A model generated the notes under the pieces. That model did no database searches, was not told the origin of the DNA, and was given only the letters and a program-made list of their open reading frames with translations. Shown here in pieces: positions 1 to 7,308 of a stretch of DNA of 64,000 nucleotides. The position numbers and the translations under genes were made by a program. Origin of the DNA: an uncultured Alphaproteobacteria bacterium (GTDB lineage: Bacteria; Pseudomonadota; Alphaproteobacteria; Caulobacterales; Caulobacteraceae); assembly GCA_903860975.1 (NCBI GenBank), contig CAIOSI010000014.1, positions 33,357 through 97,356 on the forward strand, written 5' to 3'. Within the stretch, counting starts at the first letter, position 1. Each line of letters opens with the position of its first letter.

Positions 1-754
1 GGGTGATCAGGGCAGCCACCAGCGGGAAGGCCGCCGACGATGGGTCGCCGGGCACGCGGACCTTGGTCCCAATCAGTTTCTGGCCGCCTGGAAGGATGAT
101 ACGACGGCCCCCGCTGTCTTCAGCGACATTGACCTGCGCGCCGAAAGCTCTGAGCATCCGCTCGGTGTGATCGCGCGCTGCTTCGGGTTCGATCACCTCG
201 GCGCCGCCCTCCGCCCCGAGCCCAGCCAGGAGAACTGCGGATTTCACCTGCGCCGACGGCTCCGGCAGGCGATAGGAAATAGAGTTCAGATTACCGCCCT
301 GAAGCGTCAGCGGCAGACGCCCGCCAGCCCTGCAGATCCAACGGGCACCCATCTCACCCAAGGGCTTCAGGACCCGATTCATCGGGCGACCGCGCAATGA
401 GGCGTCGCCCGTAAATGTGGCGGCAATCTGAAAGCCGGCCGCGGCGCCCATGATCAGGCGCACACCGGTGCCAGCGTTACCGCAATCGATGACATCGGCC
501 GGTTCAGAGAAACCGCCTCGGCCTTCGACCCGCCAACAGCCTTCAGCGATTTTCTCAACATGCGCGCCAAAGGCGGCCATTGCGGCGGCCGTGCGCTTGA
601 CGTCCTCGCCTTCGAGCAGACCTTCGACCTCTGTCAGGCCATGCGCCAGCGCGCCCAGGATGAGCGCGCGGTGTGAAATTGATTTGTCCCCCGGCGCGCG
701 CAAAACGCCCTTCAAAGGGCCCGCGCGCCTGGCGGTCATCTGAGCCGCCGTCAT
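1..754 (-). CDS. aroA: 3-phosphoshikimate 1-carboxyvinyltransferase (EPSP synthase), N-terminal part
   Basis: The enzyme makes 5-enolpyruvylshikimate-3-phosphate in the cytoplasmic shikimate pathway. Reading leftward from an ATG at 754 gives an open frame that leaves the window after about 251 codons, slightly over half of a usual 430-450 residue enzyme. The start of the protein carries the family hallmarks: [19 protein letters not shown] near residues 14-32 (phosphate-binding lysine and serine), then [17 protein letters not shown] with the conserved NAGT motif. A second in-frame ATG at 739 is possible; no convincing ribosome binding site separates the two. The gene is divergent from the TIGR02300 gene, an arrangement I associate with Caulobacterales. 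Identity is secure; only the 3' part is missing. Confidence 0.95.
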   Translation of the reverse strand, partial: MTAAQMTARRAGPLKGVLRAPGDKSISHRALILGALAHGLTEVEGLLEGEDVKRTAAAMAAFGAHVEKIAEGCWRVEGRGGFSEPADVIDCGNAGTGVRLIMGAAAGFQIAATFTGDASLRGRPMNRVLKPLGEMGARWICRAGGRLPLTLQGGNLNSISYRLPEPSAQVKSAVLLAGLGAEGGAEVIEPEAARDHTERMLRAFGAQVNVAEDSGGRRIILPGGQKLIGTKVRVPGDPSSAAFPLVAALIT

Positions 755-881
755 GTTATGGAAACGAGCCTCCGCGGGGCTTGCGGTTTTATGAGGGGGT
801 TTGCTTTTGACAGCCGCCCTCGTGCGTGGCAAGGGAGCCCGCCTCGCAAATTCGCCCCCCACATTCTAAGGATCATCGTAT

Positions 882-1355
882 TTGGCCAATCCCGAGCTGG
901 GTTCCAAGCAGGTCTGCCCGAACTGCCAAGCGAAGTTCTACGACCTGACAAAGCGTCCCGCGCACTGTCCCAAGTGCGACAACGAGTTCGATCCGGACGA
1001 AGCGGTCCGCAATCGCCGCGTTCGCGCTCGCTCGGCCGCGCCCGAGCCTGAAGCCGAGACCGAAGATCGCGACGATCAGGTCTTGGGCGACGCCGAGGCC
1101 GAAGAGGACGAAGAAGAAGACGAAGTCGTCACCCCGGAACTCGATGAAGTCATCGATGACCCTGTGTTGGCCGGTGATGATGACGAGGACGCAGCCGAGC
1201 CTGGCGCAGCTGTCTCTGAGGACCTCGGCGAGTTCACCGACGAGGAAGAAGTCGAAGACGACGCAGACGTGCCCTTCCTGGAAGGGGACGATGACGACGA
1301 GTTCGACGAAACGGAGATCGAAGGCCTCCCTGGGGAAGGTGACGACGACCGGTAA
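882..1355 (+). CDS. TIGR02300-type acidic protein with N-terminal zinc-ribbon-like motif
   Basis: A 157-residue protein of unknown function. The first 45 residues hold two CxxC pairs (VCPNC at 12-16 and HCPKC at 28-32) and the FYDL sequence that gives this alphaproteobacterial family its FYDLN name. The rest is extremely acidic, with long runs of Asp and Glu, so it should be disordered and strongly negative. The start is a TTG at 882 with AAGGA about 10 nt upstream; no ATG lies nearby. A TTGACA at 807-812 is a possible -35 element. It sits between aroA and tRNA-Ala. The paired cysteines suggest one bound zinc; this is inference. Function is not known. Confidence 0.85.
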   Translation: MANPELGSKQVCPNCQAKFYDLTKRPAHCPKCDNEFDPDEAVRNRRVRARSAAPEPEAETEDRDDQVLGDAEAEEDEEEDEVVTPELDEVIDDPVLAGDDDEDAAEPGAAVSEDLGEFTDEEEVEDDADVPFLEGDDDDEFDETEIEGLPGEGDDDR

Positions 1356-1479
1356 GGCTTCGGCAACGAAAAACCCTAAAAGGCGGGGTTGATCGCGACG
1401 GGGTGTTTGAATAGGTTCCGCGCCTTCCTGGGGGCCCACGGCTTCCAGGAAGACCCGAGACCCCTCATACGGGAGACTT

Positions 1480-1555
1480 GGGGCTATAGCTCAGCTGGTA
1501 GAGCGCTTGAATGGCATTCAAGAGGTCAGCGGTTCGACTCCGCTTAGCTCCACCA
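1480..1555 (+). tRNA. tRNA-Ala (anticodon GGC)
   Basis: A 76-nt cloverleaf can be drawn by eye. The acceptor strands are GGGGCTA and TAGCTCC with one G-T pair, the D-arm contains TAGCTCAGCTGGTAGAGC, the anticodon stem-loop is CTTGAATGGCATTCAAG with anticodon GGC, and the T-arm has GCGGTTCGACTCCGC. The CCA end is encoded in the DNA. A hairpin terminator follows. An integrase gene begins within 250 nt of the 3' end, the usual arrangement when a tRNA 3' end has served as an integration target. Confidence 0.97.
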
Positions 1556-1557
1556 TA

Positions 1558-1590
1558 AACCCCTCGCCGCGACACGGCGGGGGGTTTTCC
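1558..1590 (+). terminator. Rho-independent terminator after tRNA-Ala
   Basis: A CCCCTCGCCG / CGGCGGGGGG stem with a short GACA-type loop is followed by TTTTCC, just 3' of the tRNA CCA end. The first inverted-repeat copy of the island starts inside the T-tract. Confidence 0.8.
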
Positions 1591-1854
1591 ATATGTAATT
1601 CCTGAAACTTAAGTGATTTGGCCGGAGCCTTTCCGACGACGAACCCGCGCGGCTGCTGCACCGGGGTGGTTCACAATCGACGCCAAACCGTCGAGCACAC
1701 CGTGCGGCCAACACCGTCTGGGAACAGTCGGTTGGGGCCGTCTCAACGGTCGCCATCACGATCGCAGAGAACGCCGGGCCGGATCGTGCGCGGTAGGGTC
1801 TTCTATCTTCGGTTCAGAGTGCCGAGATCGTTGGAAGGCAGCGTCGGGCGGACG
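1586..1854 (+). repeat. Inverted repeat copy A of island (integrase start region)
   Basis: This 269-bp stretch matches the reverse complement of 6776-7044 with no gaps and about 22 mismatches counted by eye (roughly 92 % identity). It begins about 30 nt after the tRNA CCA end and runs into the integrase coding sequence; similarity stops sharply at GGCGGACG. The upstream half is probably non-coding (attachment or promoter region) and the downstream half codes for the integrase N-terminus. Confidence 0.9.
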
Positions 1855-3159
1855 CATGTATGGAGATCATTGGGGACCGGCAATCAGTCTCAAGCCATCA
1901 GGCAGGCCCGGATCGTCGCATATGATTTCGAGCGGGCTCTTCGCGGCGAACCCGAAGTGGCCGTGAACCGTGCTCAGATCGTTTCATTGGCCGTTGTGGC
2001 CCCTGCGATTGCGATGGTGCCCCACGACACGCCTTCGCTACAAGGGCCGCCGGAGAAGACGCTCCGCGACCTCCTCGACATGTTTCTCTCCGATCCCAGC
2101 AAAGCAAGGTCGGAAAAGACCCGCATGGTCTACGAGAACGCCATTGCCGTGGCTGGCGAACTGATCGGTCTCGATACGCCGCTCTGCTCCGTTGACCGCG
2201 AGGGCTGCCGCAGATTGCTCGACATGCTCCGCTGGCTGCCATCCATCCCGACCAAGCGATTCCCGAAGCTGACGGCGGTCCAAGCTTCGGAGATGGCCAA
2301 GGCCAAGAAGCTGAACTCGACGCTGAGCCATGCGTCGATCCATGGCGACATGAACCGCTTGTCCGCCATGATGAACTTCGCGGTCAACGAGGGCTACATA
2401 GATCGAAATCCGGCACGGGGCCTTCGGGTCGCTGACCCGATACATCGCCGCGATAGACGCCTTCCCTTCACGTCCGACCAGCTTCAGGTGATCTTCAACG
2501 CGCCCCTCTACCGGGGCTGCGTTGATGACGAATCTGGCTACGCCGATGTTGGCGCCGCCCGCCCGCGTCGCGCACGGTTCTGGGCTCCGCTGATCGCCCT
2601 CTATGGCGACATGAGGCTCAATGAGATTCTTCAGCTTGACCTCGCAGACATCCGGCAGGTCGATGGCGCAGATTGCTTCCTCATCAGCAGTCGCTCCGTC
2701 AGCGGCACCAACGATAAGCGCGTCAAGACGACCAACAGCGAGCGGTATGTCCCGATCCATCCACGCCTCGTGGAGATCGGGTTCATGGATTTCGCGGAAG
2801 GCCGCCGGGCGGGCAGCGGCACGAAGCTGTTTCCCGACCTTCAGATTTCGACCATGGGCTACTACTCGGAGGCATTTTCCAAGAGGTTCAGGCGGTTCGT
2901 CGCAAAGTCCGGTGCCGCGCAAGCCAAGACCTGCTTTCACTCTTTCAGGCACAACTTTCGTGATGGCCTAAGAGAGGCGCGGGGCATCGACCACGATGTC
3001 GCGCTTACGCTCGGGGGATGGGCATCTGGAACGGGCAAGGAAAGCGCCGAGACCGCCGAAGCCTATGGTCGAGGGTTCCGTGTGGCGACGCTGTCCGAGG
3101 CGTTGAAACAGATCGAATATCCCAATCTCGATCTTTCCCACCTATGTGCTGGTCGATAG
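1786..3159 (+). CDS. Tyrosine recombinase / phage-type integrase
   Basis: A site-specific recombinase of about 457 residues expected to insert or excise the island at the adjacent tRNA-Ala. The N-terminus resembles the arm-binding region of this group ([17 protein letters not shown]). The catalytic half shows MRLNEILQL (first Arg), [10 protein letters not shown] (His-x-x-Arg) and a C-terminal LGGWASG ending in AEAYGRGF with the likely nucleophilic Tyr. The frame is open from a TTG at 1618, but the extra 56 residues are Arg/Ser/Pro-rich and look untranslated, so I prefer the GTG at 1786; neither start has a clear ribosome binding site. The 3' end overlaps the convergent arsH stop by 18 nt. A related N-terminal fragment lies inverted at 6776-7044. 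Confidence 0.88.
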   Translation: MRGRVFYLRFRVPRSLEGSVGRTHVWRSLGTGNQSQAIRQARIVAYDFERALRGEPEVAVNRAQIVSLAVVAPAIAMVPHDTPSLQGPPEKTLRDLLDMFLSDPSKARSEKTRMVYENAIAVAGELIGLDTPLCSVDREGCRRLLDMLRWLPSIPTKRFPKLTAVQASEMAKAKKLNSTLSHASIHGDMNRLSAMMNFAVNEGYIDRNPARGLRVADPIHRRDRRLPFTSDQLQVIFNAPLYRGCVDDESGYADVGAARPRRARFWAPLIALYGDMRLNEILQLDLADIRQVDGADCFLISSRSVSGTNDKRVKTTNSERYVPIHPRLVEIGFMDFAEGRRAGSGTKLFPDLQISTMGYYSEAFSKRFRRFVAKSGAAQAKTCFHSFRHNFRDGLREARGIDHDVALTLGGWASGTGKESAETAEAYGRGFRVATLSEALKQIEYPNLDLSHLCAGR

Positions 3160-3870
3160 AACATCCGCCATCGCCCCGCCGACCGCCGTTGAAACGCGCC
3201 CTTCGGCTTTACGTTCGCTATAGCGATCCACGAGATAATCCGACCGATCACGCGTGAGCAGAGTAAACTTGTAGAGTTCCTCCATGACATCGACGAGGCG
3301 GTCGTAATACGCCGAGGGCTTCATCCGGCCCGCTTCGTCGAACTCGTCATATGCCTTCGCCACCGATGACTGGTTGGGGATGGTGATCATCCGCATCCAC
3401 CGGCCCAGAATCCGCAGGCTGTTGACGGCATTGAATGACTGGGAGCCAGCATTCACTTGGCAGACGGCCAGCGTCCTTCCTTGCGTGGGTCTAACGCCGC
3501 CTCTCTCAAGCGGCAGCCAATCAATCTGCGACTTGAAGATGCCCGTGATCGCGCCATGGCGTTCCGGGCTGCACCAAACGTGTCCCTCTGACCACAAGGA
3601 CAGTTCGAGCAGTTCCTTGACCTTGGGATGATCCGGGCTCGCGTCGTCGGGCTGCGGAAGGCCGCGCGGGTCATAGATGCACGTTTCGGCGCCGAAACTG
3701 CGGAGGAGCCGGTCGGCTTCTTCAATGAGCAGCCGACTGAAAGAGCGTTCACGCAGCGATCCATACAGCAGCAGGAAACGCGGCGGATGGGAGGCCACCT
3801 TAGTTGCGTTCAACTTCTCCAAGGTCGGCAGGTCAAGGAACTCGGGCGAGAGGGCTGGAAAATCTGTCAT
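3142..3870 (-). CDS. arsH: ArsH, NADPH-dependent FMN reductase / organoarsenical oxidase
   Basis: ArsH flavoproteins oxidise trivalent methyl- and aryl-arsenicals and reduce other electron acceptors with NADPH. The 242-residue product has the FMN-binding loop [10 protein letters not shown] at about residues 37-46 and the family sequence [20 protein letters not shown], and its length is normal. The ATG at 3870 is divergent from arsR with only 45 nt between the two starts, so both are probably controlled from one ArsR-bound region. It is the last gene of the arsenic cluster on this side and runs into the end of the integrase gene. Confidence 0.95.
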   Translation of the reverse strand: MTDFPALSPEFLDLPTLEKLNATKVASHPPRFLLLYGSLRERSFSRLLIEEADRLLRSFGAETCIYDPRGLPQPDDASPDHPKVKELLELSLWSEGHVWCSPERHGAITGIFKSQIDWLPLERGGVRPTQGRTLAVCQVNAGSQSFNAVNSLRILGRWMRMITIPNQSSVAKAYDEFDEAGRMKPSAYYDRLVDVMEELYKFTLLTRDRSDYLVDRYSERKAEGRVSTAVGGAMADVLSTST

Positions 3871-3872
3871 GA

Positions 3873-3915
3873 AGCCGGTCTATCAAAGCTACAATATTTT
3901 TGGTAGTATCGAAAT
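3873..3915. promoter_or_regulatory. arsH/arsR divergent promoter-operator region
   Basis: The 45 nt between the two start codons are AT-rich, unlike the surroundings. They contain CTAC and GTAG half-sites separated by AATATTTTTG, plus an ATCAAAG element of the kind found in ArsR operators. With so little space, promoters for both directions must overlap. The exact operator is inferred, not demonstrated. Confidence 0.5.
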
Positions 3916-4290
3916 ATGGAAATCAAAATAGCAGCCGATGTCCTTTCCGCGCTTGCCCTCGAAGGGCGGCTGGCGATTTTTCGCCTCCTGATCCGCGCGG
4001 GCCCGCAGGGCGTTCGAGCGGGTGATATCGCTGAGGCCGTCGCCGCACATCCGAGCACGCTGTCGGCGAACCTCAACGTGCTGGGCCACGCCGGTCTGAT
4101 CGAAGGCCGCAAGGAAGGTCGGTCGATCTACTACTCGGCTCGCTACGACCGTATGCGCGACCTGCTGGCGTTCCTGATGGACGACTGCTGCGACGGCTCG
4201 CCTGAAATCTGCTTGCCTTTGATGGACATCGCCACCCGCACAGCCTGCTGCGCGGACGATCAAGCTGAATACGAGGAAACGAAATCATGA
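3916..4290 (+). CDS. arsR: ArsR-family arsenic-responsive repressor
   Basis: A winged-helix repressor expected to leave DNA when As(III) binds. The 124-residue protein has the ArsR helix-turn-helix (AGDIAEAVAAHPSTLSANL, residues 35-53) and the wing sequence GLIEGRKEGRSIYYS. The metal site is not the classical CVC on the recognition helix. It is a C-terminal cluster, DCCDGSPEIC with Cys at 91, 92 and 99, followed by another Cys pair at 111-112. This resembles the C-terminal three-cysteine site described for Acidithiobacillus ferrooxidans ArsR. Its end overlaps the arsC start by 4 nt, so the genes 3916-5919 form one operon. Confidence 0.95.
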   Translation: MEIKIAADVLSALALEGRLAIFRLLIRAGPQGVRAGDIAEAVAAHPSTLSANLNVLGHAGLIEGRKEGRSIYYSARYDRMRDLLAFLMDDCCDGSPEICLPLMDIATRTACCADDQAEYEETKS

Positions 4291-4811
4291 CGAGCGATCC
4301 CGGCAAAGCCTTCAACATCCTGTTTCTCTGCACCGGCAACTCGGCGCGCTCGATCCTCGCCGAATCGATCATGAACAAGGTCGGCGCCGGGAAGTTTGTC
4401 GCCTATTCCGCCGGGTCCATGCCCAAGGGTGAAGTTCACCCGAAGGCCCTCGATCTGCTGTCTGGGTTGGGCTACCCCACAGCGGGTCTCCGGTCGAAAT
4501 CGTGGGATGAGTTCGCCGCGCCCGGTGCCCCGGAACTCGATTTCATCATCACCGTCTGTGACAACGCCGCTGGCGAAGTCTGCCCGATTTGGCCGGGTCA
4601 GCCGATGACCGCGCACTGGGGCATTCCCGATCCGGCTGCTGTCGAAGGCTCGCGGGTCGAAATCAACTTCGCCTTCAACGATGCGTATCAGGTGCTGAAC
4701 AATCGACTGACCCTGTTCGCCAGCCTGCCGTTCGATGGCCTCGACCGAATGTCGTTGAAGCGGCGAATGGACGAGATCGGCGCGAAGACAGACGCGCCGG
4801 AGCGGGCATGA
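4287..4811 (+). CDS. arsC: Arsenate reductase, low-molecular-weight phosphatase type
   Basis: Reduces As(V) to As(III) using a phosphatase-like fold. The P-loop CTGNSARS (catalytic Cys at about 15, Arg at 21) follows the first beta strand, and the expected Asp-Pro acid (IPDPAAVEG) lies near residue 115. The 174-residue length suits the group that couples to thioredoxin or glutaredoxin. ATG at 4287 overlaps the end of arsR, and the stop overlaps the aquaporin start (ATGA). A second arsenate reductase of an unrelated fold lies two genes downstream. Confidence 0.93.
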   Translation: MTSDPGKAFNILFLCTGNSARSILAESIMNKVGAGKFVAYSAGSMPKGEVHPKALDLLSGLGYPTAGLRSKSWDEFAAPGAPELDFIITVCDNAAGEVCPIWPGQPMTAHWGIPDPAAVEGSRVEINFAFNDAYQVLNNRLTLFASLPFDGLDRMSLKRRMDEIGAKTDAPERA

Positions 4812-5512
4812 CCGCCGATGCCAGCCTTGAGCCGCCCCTCCTTGGGTTCAGCGTAGCCCGGCGATTGGCCGCAGAAGTTCTGGGAACCGCGCTGCTACTC
4901 GCCATCGTGATCGGCTCCGGCGTGATGGGCGAGCGGCTGTCGGGCGGGAATGTCGCCATCGCGCTCCTCGGCAACACCATCGCCACTGGGGCAGGGTTGG
5001 TGGTTCTCATCACCATCTTCGGGCCGATCTCCGGCGCGCACTTCAACCCGGCGGTGACGTTGGCCTTTGGGCTGCGAAGGGAGATTGGCTGGGGTTTGGT
5101 GCTGACCTACATCGCATCGCAGATCGTTGGCGGTGTGATCGGGGTCTACGCTGCCCACGCCATGTTCGCAGAGCCGATCATTCAGGTCTCGACGAAGCTG
5201 AGGGACGGTCCAGCGCAGGCGTTCTCCGAGTTCGTGGCAACCTTCGGGCTCTTGGCGACGATCTTGGGCGCAGTGCGGTTCAGGCCAGATTTCACGCCCG
5301 TCGCGGTCGGCCTCTATATCACCGCCGCCTACTGGTTCACGGCCTCAACCTCGTTCGCCAATCCGGCAGTGACGATAGCGCGAAGCCTGTCCAACACCTT
5401 CGCCGGGATCGCACCGTCCTCGGCACCCGCCTTCGTCGTCGCCCAGCTTGTGGGAGCCGTGGCGGCTGTTGCCATCTTCGGCTGGTTGCTCAAGGAGAAG
5501 CGTCGCGCATGA
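4808..5512 (+). CDS. aqpS: AqpS-like aquaglyceroporin of the arsenic operon (MIP family)
   Basis: A 234-residue inner-membrane channel with six predicted helices and both MIP half-helix motifs, HFNPAVT near residue 78 and FANPAVT near 183. In Sinorhizobium meliloti an aquaglyceroporin placed in an ars operon (AqpS) lets arsenite formed by ArsC leave the cell down its gradient. The position here, between two arsenate reductases and with no ArsB or Acr3 in the window, supports the same role. The ATG at 4808 overlaps the arsC stop by 4 nt; a longer frame upstream is a shadow of arsC. The stop overlaps the next gene's ATG by 4 nt. Confidence 0.92.
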   Translation: MTADASLEPPLLGFSVARRLAAEVLGTALLLAIVIGSGVMGERLSGGNVAIALLGNTIATGAGLVVLITIFGPISGAHFNPAVTLAFGLRREIGWGLVLTYIASQIVGGVIGVYAAHAMFAEPIIQVSTKLRDGPAQAFSEFVATFGLLATILGAVRFRPDFTPVAVGLYITAAYWFTASTSFANPAVTIARSLSNTFAGIAPSSAPAFVVAQLVGAVAAVAIFGWLLKEKRRA

Positions 5513-5919
5513 GCGAGAATTTCCCGGTCACGATCTACCATAACCCAGCCTGCGGCACGTCCCGCAACACCGTCGCCATGATCCAAGCTGCTGGCTACGA
5601 GCCGACCGTCATCGAGTATCTCAAAGCCGGTTGGACGAGACCGCTGCTCGACGATCTCCTCGCCAAGACCGGCGCCAAGCCGCGTGATCTCCTCCGTGAA
5701 AAGGGCACGCCCGCCGCTGAACTGGGCCTACTCGCTGACGATGTGACTGACGAAGCGATCCTCTCCGCGATGATCGAGCATCCGATCCTCGTGAACCGAC
5801 CCATCGTCGTCACGTCGAAGGGCACCTCCCTGTGCCGACCTTCAGAACTCGTGCTCGATCTGCTCCACCGGCGGCCTTCGAGCTTCACCAAGGAAGACGG
5901 CAAAGTGGTGAAGCTGTAG
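5509..5919 (+). CDS. arsC: Arsenate reductase, glutaredoxin-dependent (ArsC/Spx fold)
   Basis: A 136-residue thioredoxin-fold reductase of the E. coli plasmid R773 ArsC type, converting As(V) to As(III) with glutathione and glutaredoxin. It shows HNPACGTSRN with the catalytic Cys at residue 15, and three conserved arginine contexts, DLLREKG, VNRPIVVT and LCRPSEL, corresponding to the oxyanion-binding arginines of that family. It is the last gene of the tightly overlapping arsR operon. Carrying two structurally unrelated arsenate reductases in one operon is redundant and may reflect different reductant partners. Confidence 0.94.
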   Translation: MSENFPVTIYHNPACGTSRNTVAMIQAAGYEPTVIEYLKAGWTRPLLDDLLAKTGAKPRDLLREKGTPAAELGLLADDVTDEAILSAMIEHPILVNRPIVVTSKGTSLCRPSELVLDLLHRRPSSFTKEDGKVVKL

Positions 5920-6061
5920 GAGCGTGACGAAGGTCCGCTCGCCAACTCTGCTCCTTTATTCGCCTTACCTCGGTGGGCGAGCAGCAGGGCTGACTCTTCC
6001 TTGACGAAGGGTTGTGACATAGGTGTCGGCCATTGGATTGACGTGGAGGGGGCGAAATCGG

Positions 6062-6664
6062 ATGAGCTTTATACCGCGCACGCTGCCGCTCGATCTGGAT
6101 TTAGAGACCAAGCCAGTTCTGAAGAAGCTGGCCTCCGCTCACCGCGCACTGGCGGAATTGAAAGGCGCAGCGGGGCTTGTTCCCAACGAAGCGATTCTGA
6201 TCAACACGCTTTCGTTGCAGGAAGCCAAGGATAGCTCGGCAATCGAGAACATCGTGACGACCCACGACGATCTTTATCGGAGCGACTTGCTTGCCAACCA
6301 GTTCGCCAGCCTCGCGGCGAAGGAAGTGCATAGCTACGCCCTTGCGCTCCGCGAAGGCTTCGCCACGGTGCGGGGCTCGGGGTTGATCACCAACAACGAT
6401 ATTCTCGCCACGCAGGCTACGCTTGAGCAGAATCAAGCGGGCTTTCGCAAGCTCCCCGGAACAGCCCTAAAGAACGACCAAACGGGCGAGGTCGTGTTCA
6501 CCCCGCCACAGAGCTACGACGAGATCGTGGATTTGATGGGCAATCTCGAGCGATTCATAAATGACGATGGCCTGACCGATCTCGATCCGCTCACCAAAAT
6601 GGCTATGATCCATCACCAGATAGAAAATGGCACTTTTCTACGCACGTTTTCGAGATGTGTATAG
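6062..6664 (+). pseudogene. Truncated Fic-family protein (N-terminal part only)
   Basis: The frame encodes the N-terminal domain of Fic (AMPylation) proteins, including NTLSLQEAKDSSAIENI with the inhibitory-helix-like SSAIEN motif and the later LTKMAMIHHQ, which normally leads into the Fic core HPFxxGNGR. Homology stops just after IHHQIEN (about position 6625). The remaining residues are unrelated and a stop follows at 6664, so the active-site loop is absent. ATG at 6062, behind GGAGGGGG, is preferred over a GTG at 6023. It lies between the ars operon and the inverted integrase fragment, so loss of its 3' part fits a rearrangement at the island's right side. No AMPylation activity is expected. 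Confidence 0.8.
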
Positions 6665-6775
6665 ACACGAGCCGCTTCCTAAACATGCCGTCACGACACG
6701 ATTCGGTTTGCGCGTCTTTCTATGCACGTCGGCCAGACCTGCATGGGAAATGGCCTCATTCTATGCAGATGCAAT

Positions 6776-7044
6776 CGTCCGCCCGACGCTGCCCTCCAAC
6801 GCTCTCGGCACTCTGAGGCGAAGGTAGAAGACCGTAACGCGCACGATCAGGCCCGGCGTTCTCCGCGAGCGTGATGGCGACCTTTGAGACGGCCCCAACC
6901 GACTGTTCCCAGACGGTTTTGGCCGCACGGTGTGCTCGACGGCTTGGCGTCGATTGTGAACCACACGGGTGCAGCAGCCGCGCGGGTTCTTGGTCGGAAA
7001 GGCTCCGGCCAAGTCACGTAAGTTGCTGGAATTAAATATGGAAA
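6776..7044 (-). repeat. Inverted repeat copy B of island (integrase start fragment)
   Basis: This is the 269-bp counterpart of 1586-1854 in opposite orientation. On the minus strand it encodes the same integrase N-terminus ([19 protein letters not shown]) and then breaks off, so it is the remnant of a second, related integrase gene facing the first. TTGCTGGA (7023-7030) and TCCAGCAA (7045-7052) form a further short inverted repeat across its outer edge. Confidence 0.88.
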
Positions 7045-7090
7045 TCCAGCAATTTAGGTGACCAGTCAAGCATAGCGTTGCGCCCAGCAT

Positions 7091-7255
7091 GCCGCCCGCC
7101 CCGTCGAGAAGCTGCGTCTTCCTGGTGATGATCTGGTTCGGGTGAACATCGGAAAATGGTGCCAACTCCGCTAGCGCCTTGTCACCCTTCAGCGCGGCAA
7201 GCGCTACCTTCGCCTCAAGGGCCGGCGTAGGGTTCCGTGGCGTCCGTTTCGCCAT
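7091..7255 (-). mobile_element. IS3-family transposase OrfA remnant
   Basis: About 55 codons (MAKRTPRNPTPALEAKVALAALKGD through HPNQI) correspond to the start of IS3-family OrfA, a helix-turn-helix protein that normally continues for about 90-100 residues and is followed by an OrfB integrase. Here it runs after LLDGAGG into unrelated sequence and then into the integrase fragment, so only the 5' end of the insertion sequence survives. It marks the right boundary of the accessory island, next to the stop of the EAL gene. Confidence 0.75.
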
Positions 7256-7308
7256 AGCGTCTCCGGAGCCGGCAGGACTCCCTTGCCGCCGTCAGGCAGG
7301 ATCTCCAC

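Noticed and set aside
2038..2952. 304-codon minus-strand frame opposite the integrase
   Set aside because: Antisense shadow; the integrase frame has all catalytic motifs.
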